This document shows, one piece after another, positions 27,215-35,620 of a stretch of 64,000 nucleotides of DNA. The translations under genes were made by a program, and so were the position numbers. The first letter of the stretch is position 1. Each line of letters begins with the position of its first letter. Origin of the DNA: JABFXX01 sp036489755 (GTDB lineage: Bacteria > Myxococcota_A > Polyangia > Haliangiales > Haliangiaceae); contig DASXFD010000003.1 of assembly GCA_036489755.1 (NCBI GenBank), positions 124,001 to 188,000 of the forward strand. The letters run 5' to 3'. Under the pieces are notes generated by a model that ran no database searches, was not told the origin of the DNA, and worked only from the letters and a program-made list of their open reading frames with translations.

Positions 27215-27991
27215 ATGATCAAGCTCAAACATCAGCTCGTCGTGGCCATGTTGTTCGTACTCCCCATCAGCAGCGGCGCGTACGCTCAACAGGCTCCGAC
27301 AACTGACGATTCGGGTCCGGTCACGTGTCCGCCACCGCCCGGCGAATCCAACGCTGCATGTCCGTCGCCAGATACCTCGCAAACCGCGCAGGCCGAGCCC
27401 GAGGCTCAGCCGGCGCCACCGCCTCCTCCCGCTCAATACTCGGTTCCGCCGCCCCACTATACGGAAAGCGAGCAGTACCACATCCCGTGGCTCGCGATGA
27501 CCATCGGCGGTGGCGTCGATGACTTCGCAGGCGACACGCTCCGTCACAGCACGCAGCTGGGCGGCAGCTGGAACGCGCGCCTCACGATCGGACAACACAA
27601 CATCCTCGCCGGCGAGGTCTCGTACATCGGCTCGGCGCAGAACGTCAACGGGCTCGGCATCGGCACCCGATCGACGATCGTCGGCAACGGCGTGCAGGGC
27701 GACCTTCGCCTCAACGGAACGATCAACTCGATGTTCCAGCCATTCATCTACGGTGGCGCCGCATGGCGCCACTACTCGACCACCGAGACTCCGAACGCGT
27801 TCGCAGATCTCGCCACCACTGACGACGTATTCGAGATCCCCGTCGGAGCCGGCATCGCCGCCTACTTCGGCGGCCTCACCGTCGACGTCCGCGGCGAATA
27901 CCGGTTCGCGTTCGGCGGCAACTCGAACGATAGCAACGGCAACTCGCTCGATCGCTGGGGTGCCACAGGCAACTTCGGCTTCGAGTTCTGA
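27215..27991 (+). CDS. Outer-membrane beta-barrel-like protein
   Basis: A 258-residue exported protein with a Sec signal (VVAMLFVLPISSGAYAQ). Residues 25-85 are a Pro-rich periplasmic linker. The remainder alternates hydrophobic and polar residues in short strands (AMTIGGGVDDFAG, GSWNARLTIGQHNILAGEVSYIG, GVQGDLRLNGTI, FIYGGAAWRHYST, VDVRGEYRFAFGG) and ends in Phe (FGFEF), the usual barrel-assembly signal. It has a strong Shine-Dalgarno (TAGGAGG) and ATG at 27215; TTG at 27212 would be only three bases earlier. It is followed 28 bases later by the OmpA-like gene. Confidence 0.8.
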   Translation: MIKLKHQLVVAMLFVLPISSGAYAQQAPTTDDSGPVTCPPPPGESNAACPSPDTSQTAQAEPEAQPAPPPPPAQYSVPPPHYTESEQYHIPWLAMTIGGGVDDFAGDTLRHSTQLGGSWNARLTIGQHNILAGEVSYIGSAQNVNGLGIGTRSTIVGNGVQGDLRLNGTINSMFQPFIYGGAAWRHYSTTETPNAFADLATTDDVFEIPVGAGIAAYFGGLTVDVRGEYRFAFGGNSNDSNGNSLDRWGATGNFGFEF

Positions 27992-28019
27992 CTAACTACG
28001 TACAAACTAGGAGGCAATC

Positions 28020-28604
28020 ATGCGGTACTCGATGTTGGCAACAGCGCTGTCGCTCGCACTTGGAAGCGGCACGGCGCTCGCGGCGTATTCACCGGACCCG
28101 CCGGATACGCCGGATACGTCGCCAACGCCGGCGACAGGCGATCCGATGGACCAGGAGCGATTGCCCACCGCTCCACAGCCCACGAGTCAGGATCAGGAAC
28201 GAGATACGGATACCAACCAGACACCCGACGCATCCGACCGTGCGAAGAACATCGAATCGGTAGATCTATTGTTCGACACGGCCTCGTCGGATCTCACGGC
28301 CGGAGCGCGCACGGATCTGCTGACGCTCGCGCGCTGGGCGAAGTGCAACCCGGATGGCGCCGTGATCCTCGAGGGTCACGCCGATCCGCGCGGCTCGCAG
28401 GACCTCAACATGAGGCTGTCGGCCGAGCGCGCCGCGGCGGTGCGGGAGAAACTGGTCGAGATGGGCGTTCCCTCAGAACACATCGTGATCACCGTCTACG
28501 GCAAGAACGGGCCGCGGCGGGACAGCTTCGCTGAAGACCGACGCGTCACCGTGCGCGCGGCTGCAACGCCGGTGCCTCCTGCAGACATCACCGCCGAGCG
28601 TTAG
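28020..28604 (+). CDS. OmpA-like peptidoglycan-binding exported protein
   Basis: A 194-residue protein with a Sec signal (SMLATALSLALGSGTALA). Residues 25-75 are a low-complexity Asp/Pro/Thr linker. Residues 80-180 form an OmpA-C domain: VDLLFDTASSDLTAGARTDLLTLARWA, VILEGHADPRGSQDLNMRLSAERAAAVREKLVEMGV and YGKNGPRRDSF, the region that binds diaminopimelate in peptidoglycan. AGGAGG at 28009-28014 precedes ATG 28020. It is in the same direction as, and 28 bases after, the outer-membrane barrel, and could tether it to the wall. Confidence 0.9.
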   Translation: MRYSMLATALSLALGSGTALAAYSPDPPDTPDTSPTPATGDPMDQERLPTAPQPTSQDQERDTDTNQTPDASDRAKNIESVDLLFDTASSDLTAGARTDLLTLARWAKCNPDGAVILEGHADPRGSQDLNMRLSAERAAAVREKLVEMGVPSEHIVITVYGKNGPRRDSFAEDRRVTVRAAATPVPPADITAER

Positions 28605-28672
28605 CTCGTCGGGCGCATCCGCGCATACGCGATGCCCCGCGTGACGGCCGGCACCGCCGGATGCGCGAAAAT

Positions 28673-28690
28673 GGCCACCAGACGGTGGCC
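28673..28690. terminator. Hairpin between the OmpA-like and HAD-phosphatase genes
   Basis: GGCCACC-AGAC-GGTGGCC forms a perfect 7-base stem with a 4-base loop. On the plus strand it is followed by TTCCCGTT rather than a T run, and on the minus strand by ATTTT. A transcription terminator, or an attenuator in the leader of the HAD gene at 28719, is possible. Confidence 0.4.
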
Positions 28691-28718
28691 TTCCCGTTGC
28701 AGCCGACAGAGGCAAGCG

Positions 28719-29690
28719 ATGCTCCGAACCGCGATCATCTTTGCGCTCGTTGCGTTCGGCTGCGGCGACCCCACGAATAGCCAATCGAGCGGCTGGCTCG
28801 CGAGCGCTGCGCCCGCTCGTGCGGCGTCCGACTCGACCGGCGGCGACCCACTGCCATCGTGGAACGACGGCGCGACCAAACGCGCGCTCGTCGACTTCGT
28901 CGATCGCGCCACGCGCGAGGGCGGATCCGATTTCGTGCCGCTCGAAGCCCGCATCGCCGTATTCGACAACGACGGCACGCTGTGGACCGAGCAACCGTTT
29001 CCGCCGGAAGTCGCGTTCGCGCTCGATCGGATGAAGCAGACGAGCCTCGCCGGCGCAGGCTCCGCGGGCTTGCTCGCGAGCGCCGAGGCCGGCATGAGCA
29101 CCGACGCGTTCGCCCGGCTGGTCGGCGATTGGATCGCGACCGCGACCCATCCTCGGTTCAAGCGCCATTACACGGAGCTCGTGTATCAGCCGATGCTCGA
29201 GTTGCTCGCGTATCTGCGTGCTCGCGGCTTCAAGACGTACCTCGTCTCCGGCGACGAGACCGACTTCATGCGGGTGTGGGCGGAGCGCACGTACGGCATC
29301 GTGCCCGAGCAGGTGATCGGCACCCGCCTGACGCTTCGCTACGAAGAAGGCTCTGACGGGCCGATCCTCGTGCGGCAGCCGCGAGTCGAGTTGATGGACG
29401 ACAAGGCAGGCAAAGCGGTGGGCATCGAAGAGATGATCGGACGCCGGCCGATCGTCGCGTTCGGCAACTCCGATGGCGATCTCGCGATGCTCGAATGGAC
29501 CACCTCCGCACCGCGATTTCGGCTCGGCGTGCTGGTCCATCACACCGACGCGATTCGCGAGTACGCCTACGACCGCGACGCACTCGTCGGCAGGCTCGCG
29601 CGCGGGCTCGACGAGGCCGCGCAGCACCACTGGCTCGTCATCGACATGAAGCGCGACTGGAACGTCGTGTTCCCGTTCGAGCGGCGCTGA
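28719..29690 (+). CDS. HAD-superfamily phosphatase lipoprotein
   Basis: A 323-residue lipoprotein (ALVAFGC, lipidated Cys14). HAD motif I is VFDNDGTLW (about residues 80-88; DND-x-T/L arrangement, Asp nucleophile and general acid), motif II is TYLVSGDETDFM, motif III Lys lies in DKAGKAVGIEE, and motif IV is VAFGNSDGDLAML. This resembles the phosphoserine-phosphatase/acid-phosphatase subgroup. It likely dephosphorylates small molecules in the periplasm. Start ATG 28719 has AGAGG upstream. Confidence 0.85.
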   Translation: MLRTAIIFALVAFGCGDPTNSQSSGWLASAAPARAASDSTGGDPLPSWNDGATKRALVDFVDRATREGGSDFVPLEARIAVFDNDGTLWTEQPFPPEVAFALDRMKQTSLAGAGSAGLLASAEAGMSTDAFARLVGDWIATATHPRFKRHYTELVYQPMLELLAYLRARGFKTYLVSGDETDFMRVWAERTYGIVPEQVIGTRLTLRYEEGSDGPILVRQPRVELMDDKAGKAVGIEEMIGRRPIVAFGNSDGDLAMLEWTTSAPRFRLGVLVHHTDAIREYAYDRDALVGRLARGLDEAAQHHWLVIDMKRDWNVVFPFERR

Positions 29691-29746
29691 TCGCCTCGGC
29701 TGGCGCCGACGATGCATCGCTGTCGCTCAGAACAAGGAGAGCGATC

Positions 29747-30289
29747 ATGATGAAGTACAGTTTTCTCGCTGCAATCGCACTCGCGGTCGGAGCGTGTGCG
29801 GCGTCGGCGCCGGCGTCGCCACACCAGGCTGCGTCCGTCGAAGACCAAGCCAACGCGACTCTGACCGACATGTATTCGCGCGCGCCTGGTTTGCGCTCGC
29901 TCGTCGATTCGTCGGCGGGCGTCGCGGTGTTTCCGAACGTCGGAGCGGGCGGCGCATTCGTCGCCGGCGGCGCGTACGGCAAAGGCGTGCTGTTCGAACA
30001 CGGTTATCCGGCCGGCTACGTGAATCTCTCGCAGGCGTCGATCGGACCGCAGCTCGGCGGACAGAGCTTCTCCGAGCTCATCGTGCTGCGCACGAGCTAC
30101 GACGTGCAGCTGATGAAGGCGGGCTCGTTCAAGTTCGGCGCGGAAGCGTCGGCGGTCGTGCTCAATGCTGGCGCAGGTGTGGCCGATCAGATCGCGGCCG
30201 GTCGTACGGTCTACATCGAGCCACGCGGCGGGTTGATGGCAGGACTCAGCGTTTCGGGGCAGCAGATTAACTTCGCGCCGCGCGGCTGA
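29747..30289 (+). CDS. SYLF (Ysc84) lipid-binding-type lipoprotein
   Basis: A 180-residue lipoprotein (AIALAVGAC, lipidated Cys17). The mature part matches the SYLF/Ysc84 actin- and lipid-binding domain of bacterial secreted proteins: SAGVAVFPNVGAGGAFVAGGAYGKGVLFE, then GYVNLSQASIGPQLGGQSFSELIVL, and VEPRGGLMAGLSVSGQQI-like ending. ATG 29747 has AAGGAGA seven bases upstream. Its 3' end overlaps the convergent carrier gene by 23 bases. It may act in outer-membrane lipid homeostasis. Confidence 0.9.
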   Translation: MMKYSFLAAIALAVGACAASAPASPHQAASVEDQANATLTDMYSRAPGLRSLVDSSAGVAVFPNVGAGGAFVAGGAYGKGVLFEHGYPAGYVNLSQASIGPQLGGQSFSELIVLRTSYDVQLMKAGSFKFGAEASAVVLNAGAGVADQIAAGRTVYIEPRGGLMAGLSVSGQQINFAPRG

Positions 30290-31646
30290 CGTCGGTCGCG
30301 ACGGCCGCCGGAAACCTCGAGCGCCGCCGGTGGAGGCGCACGACGCCGGCCGCGAGTCCCAGCCAGACCGCGACCAGCGCGACGTTCACCGCGGCGAGCC
30401 CGCGGCCGCGCACGCCGAGGCCGGCCACGCCGATCCAGATCACGAGTGCCGACGCGGTATCGCCGGCGCGTACCGCGAACGTGTCGATCGCCGCCTTCGC
30501 CTTGTATTTCGCGGCGCGACCGGTCGTGAGGAACAGCATCTGCTGCACGGTGTTCTCGAGCGAATACTCGGTGCTGTTCTCGGCGACCTTCGCGGCTCGC
30601 ACGAGCGCATAGCCGCCGACGACCGCCATCGCGCCGTACGCGCCGAGCGCGATCACCGGCATCACGAACAGGGTGCGCCGGATCCCGAGCTTCTCGATCG
30701 CGCGCGAGACCACGAACGCTTGCAACGCGAAGCTCACCGCGTTGACCCACAAATAGAAGTTTCCGTAGAAGTGCTTGATGAGCTCCTCGCGGTCGTGCGT
30801 GATCGCGAGCTCGCGCGCGCGCCCGACGAGCTCGGCGTGAGCAGTCATCGGCACGAGCGCGACGGCATGCGCCGCGGCGGAGTCCGACAGCACGTACTCG
30901 CCGATGGTCTTGACGAGCGCGCCGACGAAGACGAGCGCGGCGATCCACGTCAAATACCGGTCGGTCCACACGAGCGAGAAGCCGCCCGGGCTCTCGATCG
31001 GCGCGTGATGCTCCGGCGCGGCGTGCGGTTCCGCGAGCTGCCGGTGCTCGACGACGTGAAAGATCGCGACGCATGGCACCAGCAGCGCCGCCGACACGAG
31101 CAACAAGTTCTCCGTCGATGCGAGTGATGCGATCCACGGCCCGGCAACCCCGCCGAGCGAGCCACCGAGCGCGATGATCGCGAACAACCGGCTTCCTTGA
31201 TCCTCGCTGTAGAGGTCGTTCGCGTACGACCAGAACTGAGCGACGAGAAACACGTTGACGACGCCGATCCAGATGAAGAACGCGAGCCCGATCGGCACGT
31301 GCATGCGGGCGAGCACGTAGAACGCGACCGCCGTGACGATCACGACCGCGTACGAGATCTCGATGAGACGAATGCGCCTGACATGTGTCGCGAGCGCGCT
31401 GTACGCGGGTACGGCGGGGAGCAGCAGGCAGGCCATCGCGCCACTCGCGTACGCCTTCAGTTGCTGCCCCGATACGCCGAGCGAGCCCTCCGCGAGGATG
31501 AGCCCCTCGCGCGACGTCTTCATCGCGTAGTAGCTCGCGAGCAAGAGAAACATCAGCACGAGCAGGAGCAACACGACGAGTCGCTCGCCGCGCTCCACTG
31601 TCGAGAACGGGCGTAATGAGCGCAGACCGCGCCACGGCATCACCAT
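30267..31646 (-). CDS. MFS protein of the nucleotide (ATP/ADP)-carrier-like group
   Basis: A 459-residue membrane protein with about twelve helices. After a short cytoplasmic start, it has LASYYAMKTSREGLILAEGSLG, VPAYSALATHVRRIRLIEISY, and FIWIGVVNVFLVAQFWSYANDLYSEDQGSRLF followed by GGSLGGVAGPWIASL. These phrases match the free-living bacterial relatives of the Tlc/Npt nucleotide transporters. The C-terminal half includes a long cytoplasmic loop (about 230-260). True nucleotide exchange in a free-living cell is doubtful; the substrate is unknown. It is divergent from the SRPBCC gene (81 bases). Confidence 0.7.
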   Translation of the reverse strand: MVMPWRGLRSLRPFSTVERGERLVVLLLLVLMFLLLASYYAMKTSREGLILAEGSLGVSGQQLKAYASGAMACLLLPAVPAYSALATHVRRIRLIEISYAVVIVTAVAFYVLARMHVPIGLAFFIWIGVVNVFLVAQFWSYANDLYSEDQGSRLFAIIALGGSLGGVAGPWIASLASTENLLLVSAALLVPCVAIFHVVEHRQLAEPHAAPEHHAPIESPGGFSLVWTDRYLTWIAALVFVGALVKTIGEYVLSDSAAAHAVALVPMTAHAELVGRARELAITHDREELIKHFYGNFYLWVNAVSFALQAFVVSRAIEKLGIRRTLFVMPVIALGAYGAMAVVGGYALVRAAKVAENSTEYSLENTVQQMLFLTTGRAAKYKAKAAIDTFAVRAGDTASALVIWIGVAGLGVRGRGLAAVNVALVAVWLGLAAGVVRLHRRRSRFPAAVATDVSRAARS

Positions 31647-31727
31647 CCGGATGTGCAGCGGCCGTGCCGCGTCGCACTACGTGAATCCCGCGACAAGGCG
31701 GCAGGGAACTTGCTCTTGGAGCCCGGT

Positions 31728-32255
31728 ATGAAGCTCGCGCTAGCAAGCACCCTCACCATGACGCTCGCCGCGAGCGCGCACGCCGACGCGATCGCGATGA
31801 GCGAGAAACCGAACCACACCACCGAGGCGACGATCACGGTCGACGCGTCTCCGGACCAGGTCTATCGCGCCGTTACCGACTACGCGCAGTGGACCTCGTT
31901 GCTCAGCGACGTGATGTCGGCGCACGTCGAGAGCGGCGGCCGCGAGGACGCACGCGTCAAGTTCCGCTCGCGCGTGCTCGGTCACGAGTTCACGATCGCG
32001 TTCGCGAACGTGCCGGATCGGCAAATCTCGTTCCGCGGCGTGCAAGGTCCGCCCGGCGGACGCGCGACCGGCACGTACACACTGTTCCCGATCGACGGTG
32101 GCAAGCGGACGCGCGTCGTCGCAGACTTGTATCTCGACGTCGTCGGGCCGGCCGGTTGGGTCGTGCGCGACTCGAAGACGCGCGATATGCGCCACGCGAA
32201 GCTCGAGCGCGACCTCGCAGACGTCGAGGCCCACTTCGGCGGCGGCGAGCACTGA
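31728..32255 (+). CDS. Exported SRPBCC (START-like) domain protein
   Basis: A 175-residue exported protein (signal MKLALASTLTMTLAASAHA). Residues 30-170 fit the SRPBCC lipid/polyketide-binding fold: TEATITVDASPDQVYRAVTDYAQWTSLLSD, followed by FRSRVLGHEFTIAFANVPDRQISF and GTYTLFPIDGGKRTRVVADLYLDV. Such domains bind hydrophobic ligands. The start at ATG 31728 has GGAG upstream and gives a clean signal peptide. It is convergent with the Pqi-type lipoprotein gene, abutting it with no gap, and may belong functionally with the lipid transporter. Confidence 0.8.
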   Translation: MKLALASTLTMTLAASAHADAIAMSEKPNHTTEATITVDASPDQVYRAVTDYAQWTSLLSDVMSAHVESGGREDARVKFRSRVLGHEFTIAFANVPDRQISFRGVQGPPGGRATGTYTLFPIDGGKRTRVVADLYLDVVGPAGWVVRDSKTRDMRHAKLERDLADVEAHFGGGEH

Positions 32256-32816
32256 TCACGGCGCCGCGAGCCGGTGCGCGAGCTCGGCAGAGGCTGCCGA
32301 CAGCGCGTCGCCGACCGCGGCGACGACGGCGTCGATCTGCGGCGACCTCGCCTCGCGCTCGACCTCGACCACGCCGTGCGAAACTACGCGATCCTCGCTG
32401 CGCAGCTCATAGCCGAGGGCGACGCGGCCGAACCGGCGATCGCCGCGCCGATCCTCCTCGAATGCGAGCACGTCGACGTCGAGCACCGGGCCGTTGCCGC
32501 CGACGGCTTCGTCGAACGCGCGCGTATCGAATAACGCGTGCGCGAGCGCGCGGCGCACGTAGGTCTCCGGCGGATCGCTCCAACGCAGTGTCTCGTAGGG
32601 CACGAGCTCGACCGACGAATCGCGATGTACGATCCGTGTGCGCAACAACGAGCTCGGCACGATGCGCCCCAGCCGCAGCGACGTCGCCGGCGCGTTCGCC
32701 GCCGGAGCCACCACGGGCGCGGTGTTTGCGAGCGGCGTGAAGTAACGCAGCTGGACCGGCGTCGAGTGCGAGGTCAACGCGCAGCCCGCGACGACGGCGA
32801 TGGCCAGCGCCTTCAC
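32256..32816 (-). CDS. ABC-transport auxiliary lipoprotein (PqiC-like)
   Basis: A 186-residue lipoprotein (LAIAVVAGC, lipidated Cys12) of the PqiC/DUF330 type: RYFTPLAN, LRLGRIVPSSLLRTRIVHRDSSVELVPYETLRWSDPPETYVRRALA and a final amphipathic helix. Members sit on the outer membrane and receive or hand over lipids from an MCE complex. It is the last gene of the four-gene lipid-transport operon: GTG 32814-32816 overlaps the MCE stop by four bases. Confidence 0.85.
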   Translation of the reverse strand: MKALAIAVVAGCALTSHSTPVQLRYFTPLANTAPVVAPAANAPATSLRLGRIVPSSLLRTRIVHRDSSVELVPYETLRWSDPPETYVRRALAHALFDTRAFDEAVGGNGPVLDVDVLAFEEDRRGDRRFGRVALGYELRSEDRVVSHGVVEVEREARSPQIDAVVAAVGDALSAASAELAHRLAAP

Positions 32817-33655
32817 GGCCCGCTCCGGCCGCGGCCCTTGATCAGAATGTCGGGCTCGCGCTCGAGCTCGTCGACGAAATCGCGAAAGCTGCGCGCCGCG
32901 TCGCCGAGATCGCGGATCGTCTGCGCGACGTCGTCGCCGAGATCCAGCCGGCCGAGCACGTCACGCAACTTCGCCGCCGCGCCGTCGATGTGACCGAGCG
33001 CTGCGCCCGCTTTCGCGGACAGCGCCGCGCCGTCGACGCCCGCCGCGAGGCGGTGAACGTCGCCGACCGCCGTGTCGGCGTGCTCGAGCAATGCGCGCAC
33101 CCGCGCCGCGACGTGCTCGCCGCGAAACTCGTTGACGATGGCCGTGACCGAATCGATCGCCGCCGTCGTGTGCTCGAAGAGGTCCGTCGACGACCGTGCG
33201 AGCCGATCGGCGCGCTCGCCGAGCAGCGACAGCATCGAGCGGCGCGCCGGGATCGTGTGCGAGTCGGACGCGAACGCGACTTGGTCCGCCGGTAGTCCAT
33301 CGGTCCGCGGCTCGAGGTTGACGTACTTCACGCCGGTGATCCCCGCACGCTCGAGTTGCGCCTCGACCGCGGTGACGTCGATCGCCGCGAGCTGCGCAGC
33401 CGCGAGATCGAGCGTGACGTCGATATGCCGGCGATCCGACGCGATCGCGATCGCGCCGACGTTGCCGACGTGCAGGCCACGAAACGTTACCGACGAGCCG
33501 ATGTCGAGGCCGTAGATCGATTCGTCGAGGTAGGTGTGGTAGCGCACCGTCGGCGTACGCGCGTGCAGCCCGAGTGCGAGCGCGATCGCCAATGCCGCGA
33601 TCACGGCGGCGATCGCGAACAAGCCGAGCTTGAGCTGCGTCGCCGGCGTGGTCAC
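32813..33655 (-). CDS. MCE/MlaD-family lipid-transport protein
   Basis: A 280-residue protein with one N-terminal membrane helix (KLGLFAIAAVIAALAIALALG) and a single MCE domain (about 35-125: RYHTYLDESIYGLDIGSSVTFRGLHVGNVGAI, then AGITGVKYVNLEPR). The C-terminal 150 residues are helical with coiled-coil pattern (TTAAIDSVTAIVNEF and DLGDAARSFRDFVDEL), longer than in single-domain MlaD, like PqiB/YebT-related or mycobacterial MCE proteins that span the periplasm. It starts at GTG 33653-33655, overlapping the ATPase stop. Confidence 0.9.
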   Translation of the reverse strand: MTTPATQLKLGLFAIAAVIAALAIALALGLHARTPTVRYHTYLDESIYGLDIGSSVTFRGLHVGNVGAIAIASDRRHIDVTLDLAAAQLAAIDVTAVEAQLERAGITGVKYVNLEPRTDGLPADQVAFASDSHTIPARRSMLSLLGERADRLARSSTDLFEHTTAAIDSVTAIVNEFRGEHVAARVRALLEHADTAVGDVHRLAAGVDGAALSAKAGAALGHIDGAAAKLRDVLGRLDLGDDVAQTIRDLGDAARSFRDFVDELEREPDILIKGRGRSGP

Positions 33656-34389
33656 AGGTTCTCCGGCATGCGCGCGAAGAAGTGCTGCACGTGCGGGTTC
33701 GGGTTCGAGTGTAGCTGGCGCGGCGTGCCCTCGGCGATGATGCTGCGCGTCTCGGCGTCGAGCACGATGCAGTGGTCGACGATCGAGTCGATGCTGCCGA
33801 GCTCGTGCGTCACGAGCACGATCGTGAGATCGAGCGCGCGTGCGAGTGTGCGGATCAACCGATCGAGCTCGGCCGATGTGATCGGGTCGAGCCCCGACGA
33901 CGGCTCGTCGAGGAACACGAGCGACGGCTCGAGCGCGATCGCCCTCGCGAGCGCAGCGCGCTTGCGCATGCCGCCCGAAAGTGCCGACGGCAGCTCGTTC
34001 TCCGCCGCCTCGAGCCCGACGAGCCGCAACTTCGCGCGCGCGATCGCGCGAATCGCCGATGGCGGCAGTCGCGTCCACCGCGCGAGCGGCAGCTCGACGT
34101 TCTCGACAACCGTCATCGAGCCGAACAGCGCACCCTGCTGGAACATCACGCCGAAGCTCGGCCGGCCCGATGCGACCTCGCCCGCCGGATCGACGTGAAT
34201 CGCGACGTGCCCTGCGAACGGACGCTCGAGCCCGATCAGCACGCGCATCAGCGTCGACTTGCCGGCGGCACTGCGCCCGAGCAACCCGAACACTTCACCG
34301 CGCTCGACGACAAAGCTCGCGTGCTCGAGCAGGAGCGCATCGCGGCTCCAACCGATCGTGAGGTCACACGCCGAGACGGCGACCGTCAC
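33652..34389 (-). CDS. ABC transporter ATPase, MlaF-like
   Basis: A 245-residue ABC ATPase powering the lipid transporter. Walker A GRSAAGKST (about 40-48), Q-loop FGVMFQQGALF, signature LSGGMRKRAALARAIA, Walker B LVFLDEPSSGLDP, then the H-loop TIVLVTHE. The MlaF-like VAVSACDLTIGW start and SSGLDPITSAELDRLI match the family. It starts at GTG 34387-34389, overlapping the permease stop by four bases. The C-terminal FFARMPENL tail is short. Confidence 0.93.
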   Translation of the reverse strand: MTVAVSACDLTIGWSRDALLLEHASFVVERGEVFGLLGRSAAGKSTLMRVLIGLERPFAGHVAIHVDPAGEVASGRPSFGVMFQQGALFGSMTVVENVELPLARWTRLPPSAIRAIARAKLRLVGLEAAENELPSALSGGMRKRAALARAIALEPSLVFLDEPSSGLDPITSAELDRLIRTLARALDLTIVLVTHELGSIDSIVDHCIVLDAETRSIIAEGTPRQLHSNPNPHVQHFFARMPENL

Positions 34390-35489
34390 AGGCCGAGCTC
34401 CCTGAACACGACCGTGAACAGCGTATCGATCACGACGATCGCGAACAGACACGACACCACCGTGGCCGTCGTGCTGCGACCGACCGCGGATGCCGAGCCG
34501 CGCGTCGCCAGCCCCTGGCGACAGCCGATCAGCGCGATCGCGAGCCCGAACGCCGTACTCTTCACCAAGCCGGTCCACACGTCCGACAGTACGAGCACGG
34601 TCCGCAGCTCGGCCACGAATGCATGCGGCGTGATCCCGAGGCTCGCGGCTGCGACGATGAGCCCGCCCACGATGCCCGCAACATCGCCGAGCAGCGTGAG
34701 CACGGGCGCGGCGATCGCGAGCGCGGCCGCACGAGGCGCGACGAGATACGAGATCGGCGAGAAGCCCATCGTGCGCAGCGCGTCGACCTCTTCGGTGACG
34801 CACATGCTCGCGAGCTCCGCGGCGTACGCGGCTCCCGAACGGCCCGCCACGATGATCGCCGTCATCAATGGCGCGAGCTCGCGCGCCACCGACAACCCGA
34901 CGACGTCGGCCACGTAGAGGTTCGCGCCGTAGACCTGCAGCTGGCGCGTCGACTGATACGCCATCACGAAGCCGACCAGGAAATCGAGCAGGATCACGAC
35001 GGCGATCCCGTCGGTGCCCGCGCGTGCGATCAGGCTCGGCAGCGCGCGCCAGTTGATCTGGCGCACGTCCGCGACGAGCGCGCCTGCGAGCTGTCCCGCA
35101 AAGACCACCACCGAGCGCGCACGCTTCGCCGCGAGTGCGACGCTATCGCCGAGTCGCGCGAGCGGCGAGATCGTGCGGCGTGCGGGCGCGACGCTGCTCG
35201 CCGTTGACGCGTCGCCTCGATACAGGTGGACGAGCGACTGGATGCGGGCCGGCGCGCCGAGGATCGCCGACCGCGTGCCGTGCGCGATCAGCGACGTGCG
35301 GAGATCGACGAGCAGCGCCATGACCGCGCCATCGATCAGCGTCGCGTCGTGGAGATCGAAGTCGAGGTGCCGGCCGGGCGCCTCGGAGGCTTCGCCGAGC
35401 CTGCGCCAGATTCGCGCCGCGTCGAGGATGCGAAGCTCGCCTGCGAGCTCGACCCGGTCGTCGGATCTCACGATCTGCCAGCTCGGCAT
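34386..35489 (-). CDS. MlaE-family ABC permease with N-terminal STAS domain
   Basis: A 367-residue protein. Residues 1-95 form a STAS-type domain (WQIVRSDDRVELAGELRILDAARIW, LDFDLHDATLIDGAVMALLVDL), followed by an Ala/Arg linker. Residues 120-367 are the MlaE permease with five helices: FLVGFVMAYQSTRQLQVYGANLYVADV, LAPLMTAIIVAGRSGAAYAAELASMCVTEEVDALRTMGF and KSTAFGLAIALIGCRQGL, the MlaE signature. In other bacteria STAS (MlaB) is a separate subunit; here it is fused. It opens the operon with ATG 35487-35489, facing the YdbH-like gene across 131 bases. Confidence 0.9.
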   Translation of the reverse strand: MPSWQIVRSDDRVELAGELRILDAARIWRRLGEASEAPGRHLDFDLHDATLIDGAVMALLVDLRTSLIAHGTRSAILGAPARIQSLVHLYRGDASTASSVAPARRTISPLARLGDSVALAAKRARSVVVFAGQLAGALVADVRQINWRALPSLIARAGTDGIAVVILLDFLVGFVMAYQSTRQLQVYGANLYVADVVGLSVARELAPLMTAIIVAGRSGAAYAAELASMCVTEEVDALRTMGFSPISYLVAPRAAALAIAAPVLTLLGDVAGIVGGLIVAAASLGITPHAFVAELRTVLVLSDVWTGLVKSTAFGLAIALIGCRQGLATRGSASAVGRSTTATVVSCLFAIVVIDTLFTVVFRELGL

Positions 35490-35573
35490 GCCGCAGCTCG
35501 GTGCAAGCGCCAGACCCGGAGAGCTCGCCGTGAGGAATGTGCTTACGAGACGCTACGAGCGTGCGGCCCGCCG

Positions 35574-35585
35574 ACGTTTTAACGT
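35574..35585. promoter_or_regulatory. Palindrome in the lipid-transport divergent promoter
   Basis: ACGTT-TT-AACGT is a perfect inverted repeat with 5-base arms. It is in the 131-base gap between the MlaE-type operon and the YdbH-like gene, 36 bases from the latter's start. It could be an operator that coordinates both divergent lipid systems. GCCGAC flanks it on both sides as a direct repeat. Confidence 0.4.
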
Positions 35586-35620
35586 GCCGACGAAAACAAG
35601 CTCTGCTTAGCTAGCTCGAC

